From: a virus
DNA length: 35,594 bases
Reading direction: 5' to 3' (one strand)
IMG/VR virus record: IMGVR_UViG_3300046747_000057
Location: 1 to 35,594 of that record
The position numbers and the translations under genes were made by a program. Below, in pieces: positions 1-8,015 of the stretch (position 1 is its first letter; each line of letters begins with the position of its first letter). The notes below the pieces were generated by a model. The model was not told the DNA's origin and did not search any database. It was given only the letters and a program-made list of their open reading frames with translations.

Positions 1-13
1 ATGCGACGGTCGA

Positions 14-409
14 TCAGCATGACCGCATCCAGAATGTCGTGCCGTCAAAGTCAACGGACATATAATCATCCTTGAGCTGTTCTGCGGCAGATTCCCAATT
101 GATATGGTTGTAAGGCCATGCGGCATTGGGATCGACCGAACAGACGTCTTCAGCCAGTTGTTCAGCGTAGCGCGTGAAGTAACCGTCATTGACCAAGGCT
201 TCGCCATGCTGCCAGTCGCCATAGCCTTCACATTGGATCGCCAAGGTCTTCAAGGACTCCAGTTCGGCGCCGAATTCATCGCACCATGCTTGGCGCGCTT
301 CATCGTCCTGAAACTCTGCGAATTCATCCTGCAGTTCGTCAATCCTCGCGATCACGTCACGCGAGTCGATCACGTCTTGAGTATTCGTAATTTCGTCTGT
401 GCGTACCAT
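14..409 (-). CDS. conserved small phage protein, acidic
   Basis: Complete 131-aa reading frame with GGAG seven bases before the ATG. The protein is acidic with no membrane segment. It resembles a family common in phages and plasmids of proteobacteria, with a central segment rich in LESLK and GYGDW and an end with SVDFDGTTFW. Relatives are sometimes labelled antirestriction-like, but I know of no proven function and see no catalytic motif. It is the last gene of a short minus-strand group. A CTAACTAAC element lies just upstream of its ribosome binding site, which suggests it is translated or transcribed as a unit of its own. Confidence 0.8.
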   Translation of the reverse strand: MVRTDEITNTQDVIDSRDVIARIDELQDEFAEFQDDEARQAWCDEFGAELESLKTLAIQCEGYGDWQHGEALVNDGYFTRYAEQLAEDVCSVDPNAAWPYNHINWESAAEQLKDDYMSVDFDGTTFWMRSC

Positions 410-424
410 GATAATTCTCCAAAA

Positions 425-433
425 GGTTAGTTA
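425..433 (-). promoter_or_regulatory. CTAACTAAC-type leader element, copy 1
   Basis: On the minus strand this reads TAACTAACC, 15 bases before the start codon at 409, followed by TTTTGGAG. It is one of four near-identical elements before minus-strand genes. The role is unknown. Confidence 0.5.
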
Positions 434-452
434 TACCGGTCTGCGACCGCTA

Positions 453-476
453 CTAACCCCGCGCTGGCAGGGTTAG
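453..476 (-). other. inverted repeat CTAACCC/GGGTTAG
   Basis: Seven-base arms (453-459 and 470-476) enclose a ten-base loop, eight bases beyond the stop codon of the gene at 485-715. There is no T run after it, so it is a weak terminator candidate or an RNA structure between the two genes. Confidence 0.3.
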
Positions 477-484
477 AGGCAGTG

Positions 485-715
485 TTAGTCTGCGCTGGAT
501 TCCCGTGCATCGGCCAATGCTTCGGCTTTCGTAGCGAAAGGCCCTACGGCATCGGAGTCCGGCAAGCAGCCAGGAAAGCAGAACCAGTAGAACCATCCGC
601 CGTCCGTGTCCCATCCATCGGCCTTGCAAGCGGTATCGGTGCGATAGAAGACCTCCAGATCGGGCAATGCGTGCTCGTCGGATTCGCGTTCTGGGTTTGA
701 ATATTCTTGTGACAT
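485..715 (-). CDS. small conserved phage protein (GWFYWFC type)
   Basis: A 76-aa acidic protein. I chose the second of two nearby ATGs (715 rather than 721) because AAGGA sits about six bases before it and only one base before the first. The middle is aromatic and cysteine-containing (GGWFYWFCFPGCLPD), and the end is an alanine-rich helix (KAEALADAR). Proteins of this pattern occur in many phages as uncharacterised early genes. No enzyme motif is visible. A CTAACTAAC element precedes it, and the end of one copy of the dispersed AGCGCGAA repeat lies 37 bases upstream of its start. Confidence 0.75.
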   Translation of the reverse strand: MSQEYSNPERESDEHALPDLEVFYRTDTACKADGWDTDGGWFYWFCFPGCLPDSDAVGPFATKAEALADARESSAD

Positions 716-728
716 GGTCATTCCTTCA

Positions 729-738
729 GGTTAGTTAG
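729..738 (-). promoter_or_regulatory. CTAACTAAC-type leader element, copy 2
   Basis: Minus strand CTAACTAACC, followed by TGAAGGA and the start codon at 715. Same arrangement as copies 1, 3 and 4. Confidence 0.5.
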
Positions 739-751
739 TGGGTTGGGTCTT

Positions 752-786
752 TGCCTCAGTGCCAAGGTGTTTCAGCTGTTCGCGCT
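752..786 (-). repeat. dispersed AGCGCGAA...GAGG repeat, copy F
   Basis: On the minus strand it begins AAAGCGCGAACAGCTGAA and ends CACTGAGGCA. It overlaps the last codons of the 772-1008 gene and leads into the 485-715 gene. Confidence 0.5.
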
Positions 787-1008
787 TTTCCCAAATGGCG
801 TCACCTGCTGCGAGCGAAGCGAAATGATGCGGTCAGCCATCTGCCTGACTTCAAACATGCCGGTTTGCGGCCCTGCCCCGAGTGCCGGATTAATCTGCGC
901 CAGATGCATGCGTGTGCGGTGGATGTAACCTGACTTGCGAGCCGCGTCTGCGGCCAATTCCTGACACTGTGCCTCGGTTTCAACGTTGGTAAGCTTTTCG
1001 CGCTTCAT
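772..1008 (-). CDS. hypothetical small phage protein
   Basis: A 78-aa protein with AGGAG eight bases before its ATG. It begins MKREKLTNVE and is otherwise hydrophilic and mixed in charge. I do not recognise a family. Codons 2 to about 13 lie inside one copy of the dispersed AGCGCGAA repeat, and the last codons overlap a second copy. In the first copy the repeat is read as KREKL, a different frame from the EARKS reading seen in other genes, so the shared sequence is a DNA feature and not a protein motif. Confidence 0.7.
   Translation of the reverse strand: MKREKLTNVETEAQCQELAADAARKSGYIHRTRMHLAQINPALGAGPQTGMFEVRQMADRIISLRSQQVTPFGKSANS
971..1006 (-). repeat. dispersed AGCGCGAA...CCGAGG repeat, copy A
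   Basis: Minus strand begins GAAGCGCGAAAAGCTTACC and ends GAAACCGAGGC. It covers the first codons of the gene starting at 1008. Confidence 0.55.
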
Positions 1009-1021
1009 ACAAAGAACTCCT

Positions 1022-1029
1022 GTTAGTTA
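1022..1029 (-). promoter_or_regulatory. CTAACTAAC-type leader element, copy 3
   Basis: Minus strand TAACTAAC followed directly by AGGAG and the start codon at 1008. Confidence 0.5.
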
Positions 1030-1042
1030 TTGCGGGAGGGAA

Positions 1043-1058
1043 TCAGGAATGTTCCTGA
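1043..1058. other. perfect inverted repeat TCAGGAA-TG-TTCCTGA
   Basis: Seven-base arms with a two-base centre, overlapping the stop codon of the 1043-1231 gene. It could be a protein-binding site or a short RNA hairpin. No T run follows on the minus strand. Confidence 0.4.
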
Positions 1059-1231
1059 CCGATACACTTACCCGTGCAGTTCTCAGCAAAGGCTGAACCG
1101 CAGTAATAACAGCGTTCGGCGCTGCGATCCTGATCGGGTACGCTGGCATAGGCCGCAAAAGCACGGTCAACCTGAATAGCGGCCCATTCATTTTTGCTTA
1201 TTGGCTTGGTGTCTGGTTTGTTGCGCTTCAT
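1043..1231 (-). CDS. small cysteine-rich protein, possible zinc binding
   Basis: A 62-aa protein. I start it at 1231 (MKRNKP) because GGAG lies upstream at a workable distance. An in-frame ATG at 1282 has no ribosome binding site. The C-terminal half has CYYC and CTGKC, a CxxC...CxxxC spacing that suggests one bound zinc ion. The first half is basic and polar. It is the first gene of the minus-strand group, and its leader carries the 1291-1310 palindrome, so it is probably the promoter-proximal early gene. Function unknown. Confidence 0.65.
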   Translation of the reverse strand: MKRNKPDTKPISKNEWAAIQVDRAFAAYASVPDQDRSAERCYYCGSAFAENCTGKCIGQEHS

Positions 1232-1290
1232 GGTTTTAAGTCTCCGGTTGCGTTGCGGCAGTATTACCGCATAAAGCAACATAGCATTGC

Positions 1291-1310
1291 TATTAGACCT
1301 TAGTCTAATA
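1291..1310. promoter_or_regulatory. operator-like palindrome TATTAGAC-N4-GTCTAATA
   Basis: Two perfect eight-base arms around CTTA, in the gap between the minus-strand group and the packaging operon. Size and symmetry fit a dimeric phage repressor or a Cro-type protein. I could not place a convincing -35/-10 pair around it in either direction. Confidence 0.6.
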
Positions 1311-1525
1311 CGAACACAACAGTAGACAAGCGGGCAGGAATTGGCGTAGATTCAAGGCTTGCGAAACTTGCGCTTTACCCGTCTGTGAGTGTGTCCCCAC
1401 CAAGCCTAGAGGAGGGGGGGTAGGGGGGGTGTTCCTTTGACTTTGATCGTCTTGATAGTTGACGACAAGCCGCTAGTTGAGGCAAAGTCCGCTGTAACTG
1501 AACCTAAACGGTTTCAACCAGTTAT
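1311..1525. other. intergenic control region before the small terminase gene
   Basis: No gene seen. It contains two G runs (GGGGGGGTAGGGGGGG, about 1414-1429) and several TTGA repeats (1437-1462) before the terminase gene. It is a plausible place for a packaging site or promoter, but neither can be fixed from sequence alone. Confidence 0.3.
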
Positions 1526-1891
1526 ATGGCGAATAACGCTCCTCCACTGCACAAGCCCTTCGGCAACAGCAACGCAGCCAAGGCGAAGACCTGGGAACAT
1601 GCGATACGCAAAGCCCTTGCGAGAGCTTCCCAGGAGCAACCGCTAGCCCTAGGACGTATCGCTGACAAGCTTGTCGCAAGAGCCTTGCAGGGCGATGACT
1701 TCGCAGTCAGGGAGATCGGTGACCGACTCGACGGCAAGCCCAAGGCATCCACCGAGCACACCGGAGCGAACGGCTCTGCACTCTTCCCGGTGACGCACAT
1801 AGCGGTTACAGGTGTAGAGCCGCAGCAGGTAGTTGCTGAGGCGTTGCAGGTAATCGCAGAGTCGGAAGACTCGCAAGCCTTAGACGTTTAG
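1526..1891 (+). CDS. terminase small subunit
   Basis: A 121-aa protein just before the large terminase gene. Residues 40-75 carry the pattern typical of many small terminases: LGRIADKLVARALQGD followed by AVREIGDRLDGKP, meaning a helix, then the RLDGKP turn. It would bind the packaging start site and load DNA onto the large subunit. ATG 1526 is the first in-frame start after a stop at 1505. No clear Shine-Dalgarno sequence is visible before it. The call rests on the RLDGKP signature and position; the C-terminal 40 residues are not diagnostic. Confidence 0.8.
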   Translation: MANNAPPLHKPFGNSNAAKAKTWEHAIRKALARASQEQPLALGRIADKLVARALQGDDFAVREIGDRLDGKPKASTEHTGANGSALFPVTHIAVTGVEPQQVVAEALQVIAESEDSQALDV

Positions 1892-2078
1892 ACGGCTAAA
1901 GAGTGCAGGCTTTCCCTAACCGTGTAGGGAGGGGGTGGGTCAAAAGTAGACCCCTGCCGGGTGGGTGGGACACCAAAGCCAGGCGATGGGACTCCGGTGG
2001 CGCGGAGGGGAGACTTGCGCAGTTCTACCTGCTTTCTTGGCTGTTGCTTACTCACCACATACCGCATAGCATCCACTG
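1892..2078. other. G-rich spacer between terminase genes
   Basis: No convincing gene. The stretch has short G runs and a small GGGTC/GACCC hairpin (1937-1953). Such a long gap is unusual in an operon where almost all other genes overlap, so a packaging (cos or pac) site is possible. Confidence 0.3.
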
Positions 2079-3428
2079 ATGCGAGACAGGCCACTGAACT
2101 TTCAGGTACCGGCAAAGATGTTGCCGTTCGTACAGGTTCAGAAGCGCCATAAGGTGGCACATGGGGGAAGGGGTGGGGCGAAGAGCCAGTCGGTAGCCCG
2201 GATACTCGTGGCGATGGGGGCGGGAAAGCCGATACGGGTGTTGTGTTGCCGCGAGGTTCAGAAGTCGATCAAGCAGAGTTCGCACAGGCTCTTGTGCGAC
2301 ATGATCGGGGAGTTGGGTGTTAGCGACTTGTACACGATTACGGACGCATCCATTCGGTGTGCGAACGGCACCGAGTTCCTGTTTGCCGGGTTGCAGGACC
2401 ATACGGTCGATAGCATCAAGTCGTTCGAGGGTTGTGACTATGCGTGGGTGGAGGAGGCGCATGCCATCTCGGAGAGAAGCGCGGAGGTATTGATTCCGAC
2501 CATCCGCAAGGCGGGGTCTGAAATCTGGTGGACCTATAACCCGACGAACTCCGAGGACTACGTTCACAAGCGGTTCGTTCTCAGGGGTGATCCCAATGCC
2601 CTGGTCGTTGAGATCAACTGGCGGGACAACCAGTGGTTCCCCCCAGAACTCGAATTGGAGAGGCGGGAACTTCAACGAATCAACGACGACCTGTATCAGC
2701 ATGTGTGGGAGGGCAAAGTCCGCTCTGCTGCGGGATTGATGTTCAAAAGAGACCGCTTCAAGTTTTACGATCAAAAGCCTGAGGTTTTATCGAATTATAT
2801 GGCAGCCGATTACGCGGGCGCTCCTGACCCTGATAGCGGGCGTGAGCCTGACTATACGGAATTCGGGACTGGCGGACTTGATAGTTCAGGTGAGCTATAC
2901 ATCCACGATTGGTGGTCAGGTCAGGAGGATGCCTTGGTCTGGATTCCAGCCATGGGAAAGATGGTACGGCGTAACAAACCCAAATACCTTTTCGAAGAAA
3001 AAGGCGTTATTTTGCGTTCTCTGGATGGCTCTATCGCAAAGTACCTCAAGGAGCATAAGGACGTTCATGGGCGTGCTGACCCTATCTATGTTTGTCGGGA
3101 AGCTCTTGCCAGCGCCAGCAACAAGGCGCATAGGGCGCTTGGCTTCAAGGCTATGGTGGATTCCGGGTCAGTGTGGCTACCCCAGAATAAGCCGTGGGCG
3201 GAGCGCCTGATAAATCAACTTTGCGGCTTTACAGGTGAGGCCGGAAGGGTAGATGATGGGGTGGACGTAGTAAGCCTGATGGCTCGCGGGCTGGATGTTA
3301 TGCGGAATGCCAGGGAAAGCAAGACCGAACCTAAGCCCGAGGTGAAGCCCTTCCGCAGGAAGTGGCGGGAGCAGTTGCCAGAGGGCGATGCAGAACTCGA
3401 ACGCAAGCGCAGGAGTTGGTACCAATGA
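2079..3428 (+). CDS. terL: terminase large subunit (packaging ATPase/nuclease)
   Basis: The 449-aa packaging motor. The N-terminal ATPase has a Walker A loop GGRGGAKS (residues 29-36), a Walker B strand with catalytic acids CDYAWVEEAH (119-128), and a WWTYNPT coupling motif (150-156). The C-terminal RNase H-like nuclease starts at MAADYAGAPD (about 241-250) with a metal-binding Asp and continues to DGVDVVSLM near the end. Length and motifs fit the PBSX/Terminase_3 family. The start follows a stop at 2067 without a good ribosome binding site; the ATG giving MLPFVQ is an alternative. It overlaps the next gene by ATGA. Confidence 0.95.
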   Translation: MRDRPLNFQVPAKMLPFVQVQKRHKVAHGGRGGAKSQSVARILVAMGAGKPIRVLCCREVQKSIKQSSHRLLCDMIGELGVSDLYTITDASIRCANGTEFLFAGLQDHTVDSIKSFEGCDYAWVEEAHAISERSAEVLIPTIRKAGSEIWWTYNPTNSEDYVHKRFVLRGDPNALVVEINWRDNQWFPPELELERRELQRINDDLYQHVWEGKVRSAAGLMFKRDRFKFYDQKPEVLSNYMAADYAGAPDPDSGREPDYTEFGTGGLDSSGELYIHDWWSGQEDALVWIPAMGKMVRRNKPKYLFEEKGVILRSLDGSIAKYLKEHKDVHGRADPIYVCREALASASNKAHRALGFKAMVDSGSVWLPQNKPWAERLINQLCGFTGEAGRVDDGVDVVSLMARGLDVMRNARESKTEPKPEVKPFRRKWREQLPEGDAELERKRRSWYQ

Positions 3429-3622
3429 ACACGAAACTCGGTGATGCGATCACGTCCATCAAGAAGACTGGCTCTTTCCAGGGACACTCCAACAAACTCG
3501 GTTTCGGCGGCCGTAGCAGGCAACTCGAAGCCAAGGGCGTTCCAAAGCCAGTCATCGGAATGCTGGCACGTCGAGCGCATGCCGCTCCGGGCCAAGCCAA
3601 CTTCCACGGCGGCAAGAAGTGA
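3425..3622 (+). CDS. small conserved virion-region protein
   Basis: A 65-aa basic protein, MNTKLGDAITS at the start and FHGGKK at the end. It overlaps the terminase stop by ATGA, with CAGGAG upstream. It is glycine- and lysine-rich, with no membrane segment. Genes of this size often sit between terminase and portal in podoviruses, but I cannot assign a role. Confidence 0.7.
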   Translation: MNTKLGDAITSIKKTGSFQGHSNKLGFGGRSRQLEAKGVPKPVIGMLARRAHAAPGQANFHGGKK

Positions 3623-3774
3623 CTGACCCTGAAGTCCAGCGTATCCGCACCTACGACCCCGCATGGCGGGTCACGGCGTGGCAGTTGCACGACCTTCTAT
3701 CGGTAACCCCGAAACTCAATGTCCTCTTCATCGCCGTACAAATCGCAATCCCCGTGATGGTGACGCATGGCTGA
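3619..3774 (+). CDS. 51-aa protein with hydrophobic C-terminus, GTG start
   Basis: Starts with GTG overlapping the previous stop (GTGA) and ends overlapping the next ATG by eight bases, which places it exactly in the operon's pattern of coupled genes. The first half is polar (MTDPEVQRIRTYDPAWR), and the last 20 residues are hydrophobic (LFIAVQIAIPVMV), a possible membrane helix. No family recognised. Confidence 0.55.
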   Translation: MTDPEVQRIRTYDPAWRVTAWQLHDLLSVTPKLNVLFIAVQIAIPVMVTHG

Positions 3775-3994
3775 GTTACACCGATTTTCGGATGGTACCT
3801 TGACGAAACTCGTCGGCGTTCAATCCGGTTCGCTTACCTCGCATACGGTAATGGTCATGGCGAAAGGTTGTTATGTACCGGTAACCATCAGCGTGCCTGA
3901 CGGATACTGCATTGAGTCAATCTTCTCCGACTGGGAAGAAACAAAGAACTGCCCGAAGATTCTCCTGCGCCTTGAAAGGGTTAAAAATGTCTGA
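3767..3994 (+). CDS. hypothetical protein
   Basis: A 75-aa mainly beta-type protein (TLTKLVGVQSGSLTSHTVMVM) between the terminase and portal genes. It overlaps both neighbours by eight bases. No family recognised; position suggests a packaging or head accessory role. Confidence 0.65.
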   Translation: MAELHRFSDGTLTKLVGVQSGSLTSHTVMVMAKGCYVPVTISVPDGYCIESIFSDWEETKNCPKILLRLERVKNV

Positions 3995-6464
3995 CGATGT
4001 AACTGCCTTCCAATCCGGCGCCGACAGCGCGGACGACGACCCCAAGGATACTGCGGCTCTTGAACAAGAGCGCGCCTGTACCAAGCGCTGGCTGGAGAAG
4101 GTCAAGACCGCACGGGACTTCGACAAGCCTATCCGAGAGGCTTATGCCAGAAACCGCAAGTACGCCCGAGGTGACGACGGACAGTTCGATGTCTCCGTCC
4201 CGATTGCTCCAGCCTACATCGACGTATTGAACTCGTTCCTCTTCGCCAAGAACCCGGATGTTTCGGTTGAACCCAGTGCTTCCACCACGCCGCCGCCGAA
4301 GAAGGAACTCGAACTCAAGGCCGAACAAGACGTAAAAACCCAGAACGACCAGCAGGGCCAGCAGTTGATGCAGGGTCTTGCTCCCGCGTTGGGAAGCCTT
4401 GCCGCCAATGGAGCCTTGGGGAACGTCATCTCACAGGTTGCCCCTGTGATTACGCAGGCGATGGCCAACCAGAATCCTGCTCAACAACAGCAGAACCAAG
4501 CCAAGGACATCGCCGCAAAGCAAATCGCTCCCTATACACAACTTCGGAGCGACGCCAAGCAAATCGCCCAGACGATGGAACTGGTGATTGCCCAGTTGTG
4601 GAAGATGGCGGATCTCAAACGTCAGGGACTTCCGTTCGTCCGCTCTGCTTTATCCATCGGCGTGGGCTGGATCAAGTGTACGTGGCAGGAACCGCCTTCG
4701 CAGACGCATCCCATCGCTGCCAGCACCCCAAACACGCAGGAAGACAACCTTGCGATGATTGCGGAGACTCAGGATGAGTTGGCAGAAGGCGAAACGCAAG
4801 ACTCCGACTACCTGAAAGCCGAGTTGGCCCAGCAGATTCAAGGCGTTCAGGCTCACACGGAACCGGCAACGACCCGAGGGTTGGTGATTGACTATATCCG
4901 TGCCGAGAGAATAACCATTCCTGCCGAGTGCGGCTCCATCACGAACTATGTGAACTCGCCGTGGATCGACCACCACGAGTTCATTCCCATCAAGGACGCA
5001 AAAGCCAAGCTCCCCAAGGTCGCAGACAAACTCGATAACGCCCAACTGTATTTCCCGAAGAAAAAACCGAGCCAGAACGAGGGTTTTGGCGGGAACGGGA
5101 ACGATGTTGGGGCGATGGCTAACGTCGATGCAAAGGATGCCGACGACTATACGACTGAAACATCGGGGATGGACAAGGACAATGGAAGTGTCTGTGTCCA
5201 CGAAATATGGGACAAGGATACCGGCGTCATTTTGACCCTCGTTGAGGGCGTGAAAGAGTACGCCAAGCCCACGTACACCCCGGACCCCGGAACCAGCCGT
5301 TTCTACCCGTTCTTCCTCTACCCGATTGGTGTGGTAGACGGTGAACGACACCCGGTTTCCCTGATTACCCGCTCCTACAAGCTTTTGGACGAGTACAACC
5401 GTGCAAGAAGCAACTGGCGCACCGCCCGGAACCGCGCGGTCCCGAAGATGGCCTTCGATTCTCAGGAACTGGACGCCGAGGATGCCGAAAAACTCACTCT
5501 GGGGACGACCCAGGAGATGATTGGCATCAAGTTGACCTCTCCCGAGAAAAAACTGCGGGACATCCTGCAAGAAGTCGAATACGCGGAAATCAACGAAAAA
5601 CTCTACGACACCGCGCCCATCCGGGCGGAGTTGGAAACCAACTGGGGCATACAGGAAGCACTTTCGAGCAGCATCCATACTGCCAAAACCGCGACGGAAG
5701 CCGAAATCCAGCAGACGGGAACGAACTCCCGGACTGCCTATATGAGAGATGGCTTGGACGATGTGTTTACCGAACTCGCCAACTACACAGCCCAAGTGGC
5801 TTTGCAGAAAATGTCCCACGACGATGTCACCCGAATCGCCGGCCCGTACAGCCTGTGGCCGGAAGGATTGGGTATTGACGATCTGGACACCCTGATCGAG
5901 GTCAACATTCGAGCCGGTTCTTCAGGAAAGCCCAATACAGCAGCGAAACAGGCCGTCTGGGCTGCGATTGTCCCTCAGTTGAACCAGATGATTGATCAGG
6001 TGGGTGCTTTACAACAGAGTCCCCCGGAAGAAATCGCCAAGGCGAAGCGGGAACTGATGGCCGAGACGTTCAACCGCACGGGAGAGCACATCGACGTGGA
6101 CCGCTTCCTGCCCGATCCTCCATCAGGAGACACTCCACCGCCTCCACAGGGACCACCGCCCAAGCCGCAGGATCAGGCTCTCGCAGGGCCACAAATCCTC
6201 GCGATGACGCAGGTATGCGATCAGGTGCGGACGATGATGATTTCCCCCACCACCGCCATTGCCGTCCTGACCTCGTGCTTCCCCACGATTCCGGTCAACA
6301 CCATCGAGCAGATGGTCGGTGGCATCGCTCAACTGCCCCCGTCCATGCCCCCAACCGAAGCGGCACTCAAGGCGCAGATGGCCAAGTCCAACGACCAGAC
6401 GAACGGTGCAGAGTTGCCGACCGGCGGCGCACCGCAGGCACCCACCACAGGAACCGTGCAATGA
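3987..6464 (+). CDS. portal protein
   Basis: An 825-aa protein between terminase and scaffold, the usual place of the portal, the dodecameric ring through which DNA enters the head. I use ATG 3987 because GAAAGGG precedes it; an upstream in-frame start lies inside the previous gene. The N-terminus has an ARNRKYARG segment and a VPIAPAYIDVLNSFLF helix. About 80 residues rich in Gln, Ala and Pro (around 120-190) look like an insertion. The middle has the RSYKLLDEYNRARSNWRTARN region, and the C-terminus is long, Pro/Gln-rich and probably flexible. It is larger than a minimal portal, as in other podoviruses. The assignment rests on size, order and general pattern. Confidence 0.8.
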   Translation: MSDDVTAFQSGADSADDDPKDTAALEQERACTKRWLEKVKTARDFDKPIREAYARNRKYARGDDGQFDVSVPIAPAYIDVLNSFLFAKNPDVSVEPSASTTPPPKKELELKAEQDVKTQNDQQGQQLMQGLAPALGSLAANGALGNVISQVAPVITQAMANQNPAQQQQNQAKDIAAKQIAPYTQLRSDAKQIAQTMELVIAQLWKMADLKRQGLPFVRSALSIGVGWIKCTWQEPPSQTHPIAASTPNTQEDNLAMIAETQDELAEGETQDSDYLKAELAQQIQGVQAHTEPATTRGLVIDYIRAERITIPAECGSITNYVNSPWIDHHEFIPIKDAKAKLPKVADKLDNAQLYFPKKKPSQNEGFGGNGNDVGAMANVDAKDADDYTTETSGMDKDNGSVCVHEIWDKDTGVILTLVEGVKEYAKPTYTPDPGTSRFYPFFLYPIGVVDGERHPVSLITRSYKLLDEYNRARSNWRTARNRAVPKMAFDSQELDAEDAEKLTLGTTQEMIGIKLTSPEKKLRDILQEVEYAEINEKLYDTAPIRAELETNWGIQEALSSSIHTAKTATEAEIQQTGTNSRTAYMRDGLDDVFTELANYTAQVALQKMSHDDVTRIAGPYSLWPEGLGIDDLDTLIEVNIRAGSSGKPNTAAKQAVWAAIVPQLNQMIDQVGALQQSPPEEIAKAKRELMAETFNRTGEHIDVDRFLPDPPSGDTPPPPQGPPPKPQDQALAGPQILAMTQVCDQVRTMMISPTTAIAVLTSCFPTIPVNTIEQMVGGIAQLPPSMPPTEAALKAQMAKSNDQTNGAELPTGGAPQAPTTGTVQ

Positions 6465-6646
6465 CCTCAAGAGAGCACATCGAGTCGGTGATCAAGAAGC
6501 CGTTTGACGACGAGTTGTTCGATCTGGCTCGCAACGACGATTACGTTCGTATCTACGAGGTCATTCTGGGGCGCCTTCAGACGAAAATCTACGGCGTCCC
6601 GCAGAACATCACCGACGCACATGCCGAAGCACTGGGAATAGACTAA
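6461..6646 (+). CDS. small hypothetical protein
   Basis: A 61-aa protein starting at the ATG that overlaps the portal stop (ATGA) and ending in TAATG with the next gene. It is predicted helical and acidic (KKPFDDELFDLARNDDY). No family recognised. Likely co-translated with portal and scaffold. Confidence 0.7.
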   Translation: MTSREHIESVIKKPFDDELFDLARNDDYVRIYEVILGRLQTKIYGVPQNITDAHAEALGID

Positions 6647-6870
6647 TGAAGTCCAAAGACTTGCCCATGACGCTGCACATCAAGGTTTCGGAGGCGGATT
6701 ACCTCGCCTTCATGCGTATCAGGAACTCATTGCCCGAGAGCAACAAGTACAGCCATCAGGCGAACTATTCTGACACGCTGCACCGGCTGATTGAGGCGTA
6801 TGGCGTCTTCCCGCCCGTGCGCAAGGAAGACATAGCCGAGTTCGCCGCCTATAGTGGAGCGATTCAATGA
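6646..6870 (+). CDS. small hypothetical protein
   Basis: A 74-aa protein between portal and scaffold genes, joined at both ends by one- to four-base overlaps. It begins MKSKDLPMTLHIKVSEADY; a short beta strand followed by helices could be a ribbon-helix-helix-like fold, but the evidence is thin. Role unknown. Confidence 0.7.
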   Translation: MKSKDLPMTLHIKVSEADYLAFMRIRNSLPESNKYSHQANYSDTLHRLIEAYGVFPPVRKEDIAEFAAYSGAIQ

Positions 6871-8015
6871 GTGACGACACCGCAACCCCGATTACTTCCG
6901 CCGATGCCTCCACGATGGCCGACTTTGGGGGTGGCACATCAGTTCCCGAATCCTCAACGGAGACGGCTAACGAAGTGGCGTCACCCCCTCCTTCTCGCGA
7001 AGAATTGCAGGCCAAAGATGTCGAAGCCTTCACCAAAGCCGTCGAAGAGGTCACGCCAAAATCCGACGATGTTCCACATGGAACCAAGGCTGAGGCGAAG
7101 GAACCTGCGGCTAAGGTTGAAGCACCTGTTGAGGCGGCAACGCCTGCGCCTGCTGAGACTGATCCTGCGGCGCTCCAGAAGGCCGAAGTCGATGCCGATA
7201 TCCGCAAGATCAACGACGACCTCAAGGCCCAGGGCCGGAAAGGTCTTACAAAAGCCGCGGAAGAACAGTTCCGCAAGCTCGCCTCAAGGCCGAAACCCGA
7301 GGAAGTCGAGAAAATCGTCGCTCCCTTGAGAGAACAGGCCGAGCGCATGGCCAAGTGGGACACGGCGATTGAACAAACCCGTGCGTCGGGAGAACAAATC
7401 CAGACGGCCCTGCAATACATCGCTGCTTACAACTCGGGCGACCCGAACCTGATGGGCCAAGCCGCCGATCTCATGTTCAAGGAGGTGTCCGGCATGTTCA
7501 AGGCGCTGGGGAGAGAACTTCCCGGCACGATTGACGCCCTGCAAGACCACCCCGACCTCGCCGCCGCTGTTGAAGACGGCTCCGTAACCCGTAAATTCGC
7601 GCTGGAAACCGCACAAGCCAGAGCCTTGCAGGCAAGAAACGCCGAGCAGAGCCAGCGCACCCAAGAGCAGCAGCAGTACCAGCAGTCCGAGAGCGACGCG
7701 AAGGCACGGTTGAACACGCTGGGCGAAACGCTCTACAAAGCCGACCCGGCGATGTACCAAGCCAAGTACGCCGCCCTCCTTCCCGCGATGAAGGTCATCC
7801 GCGAATCTCTTCACCCGAGCGCATGGGAAGCGGCGGTATTCCGCGTCTATCAGGAACTGCCGTACACGCCTGCCCCACAAGTACAGGCACCGCCACAGCC
7901 CAAGGTCGGCAGCGTCCCGCTAAGGCCCACGGGTGGAAACGGCGCACAGTTGCGCCCGCAGGTGCCGAATGACCCGGTAGCCGCGTTCAAATTTGGAGCG
8001 GGGATAACGACTTGA
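6867..8015 (+). CDS. capsid scaffolding protein
   Basis: A 382-aa protein directly before the major capsid gene. The first 100 residues are low-complexity, rich in Ala, Pro, Glu and Thr. Residues about 100-280 are strongly helical with Gln-rich coiled coil (EQQQYQQSESDAKA). The end is Pro/Gln-rich and then basic. High charge, lack of globular motifs and position are classic for scaffolds that shape the procapsid and then leave. It starts by ATGA overlap. Confidence 0.8.
   Translation: MSDDTATPITSADASTMADFGGGTSVPESSTETANEVASPPPSREELQAKDVEAFTKAVEEVTPKSDDVPHGTKAEAKEPAAKVEAPVEAATPAPAETDPAALQKAEVDADIRKINDDLKAQGRKGLTKAAEEQFRKLASRPKPEEVEKIVAPLREQAERMAKWDTAIEQTRASGEQIQTALQYIAAYNSGDPNLMGQAADLMFKEVSGMFKALGRELPGTIDALQDHPDLAAAVEDGSVTRKFALETAQARALQARNAEQSQRTQEQQQYQQSESDAKARLNTLGETLYKADPAMYQAKYAALLPAMKVIRESLHPSAWEAAVFRVYQELPYTPAPQVQAPPQPKVGSVPLRPTGGNGAQLRPQVPNDPVAAFKFGAGITT

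Noticed and set aside
1411-1430. G-quadruplex
   Set aside because: Only two long G runs and one short one are present; a stable quadruplex would need four tracts, so it is noted just as a G-rich stretch.
1437-1646. 69-aa frame overlapping the small terminase start
   Set aside because: Most of it lies in another frame of the terminase gene, and it has no ribosome binding site.
1961-2152. 63-aa frame in the gap between terminase genes
   Set aside because: Pro/Gly/Arg-rich, no ribosome binding site, and overlaps the large terminase start by more than 70 bases in another frame.
4650-5819. Long open frame on the minus strand opposite the portal gene (389 codons)
   Set aside because: Typical antisense shadow of a GC-rich gene: Val/Arg/Leu-rich, no ribosome binding site, opposite to a well-supported gene.
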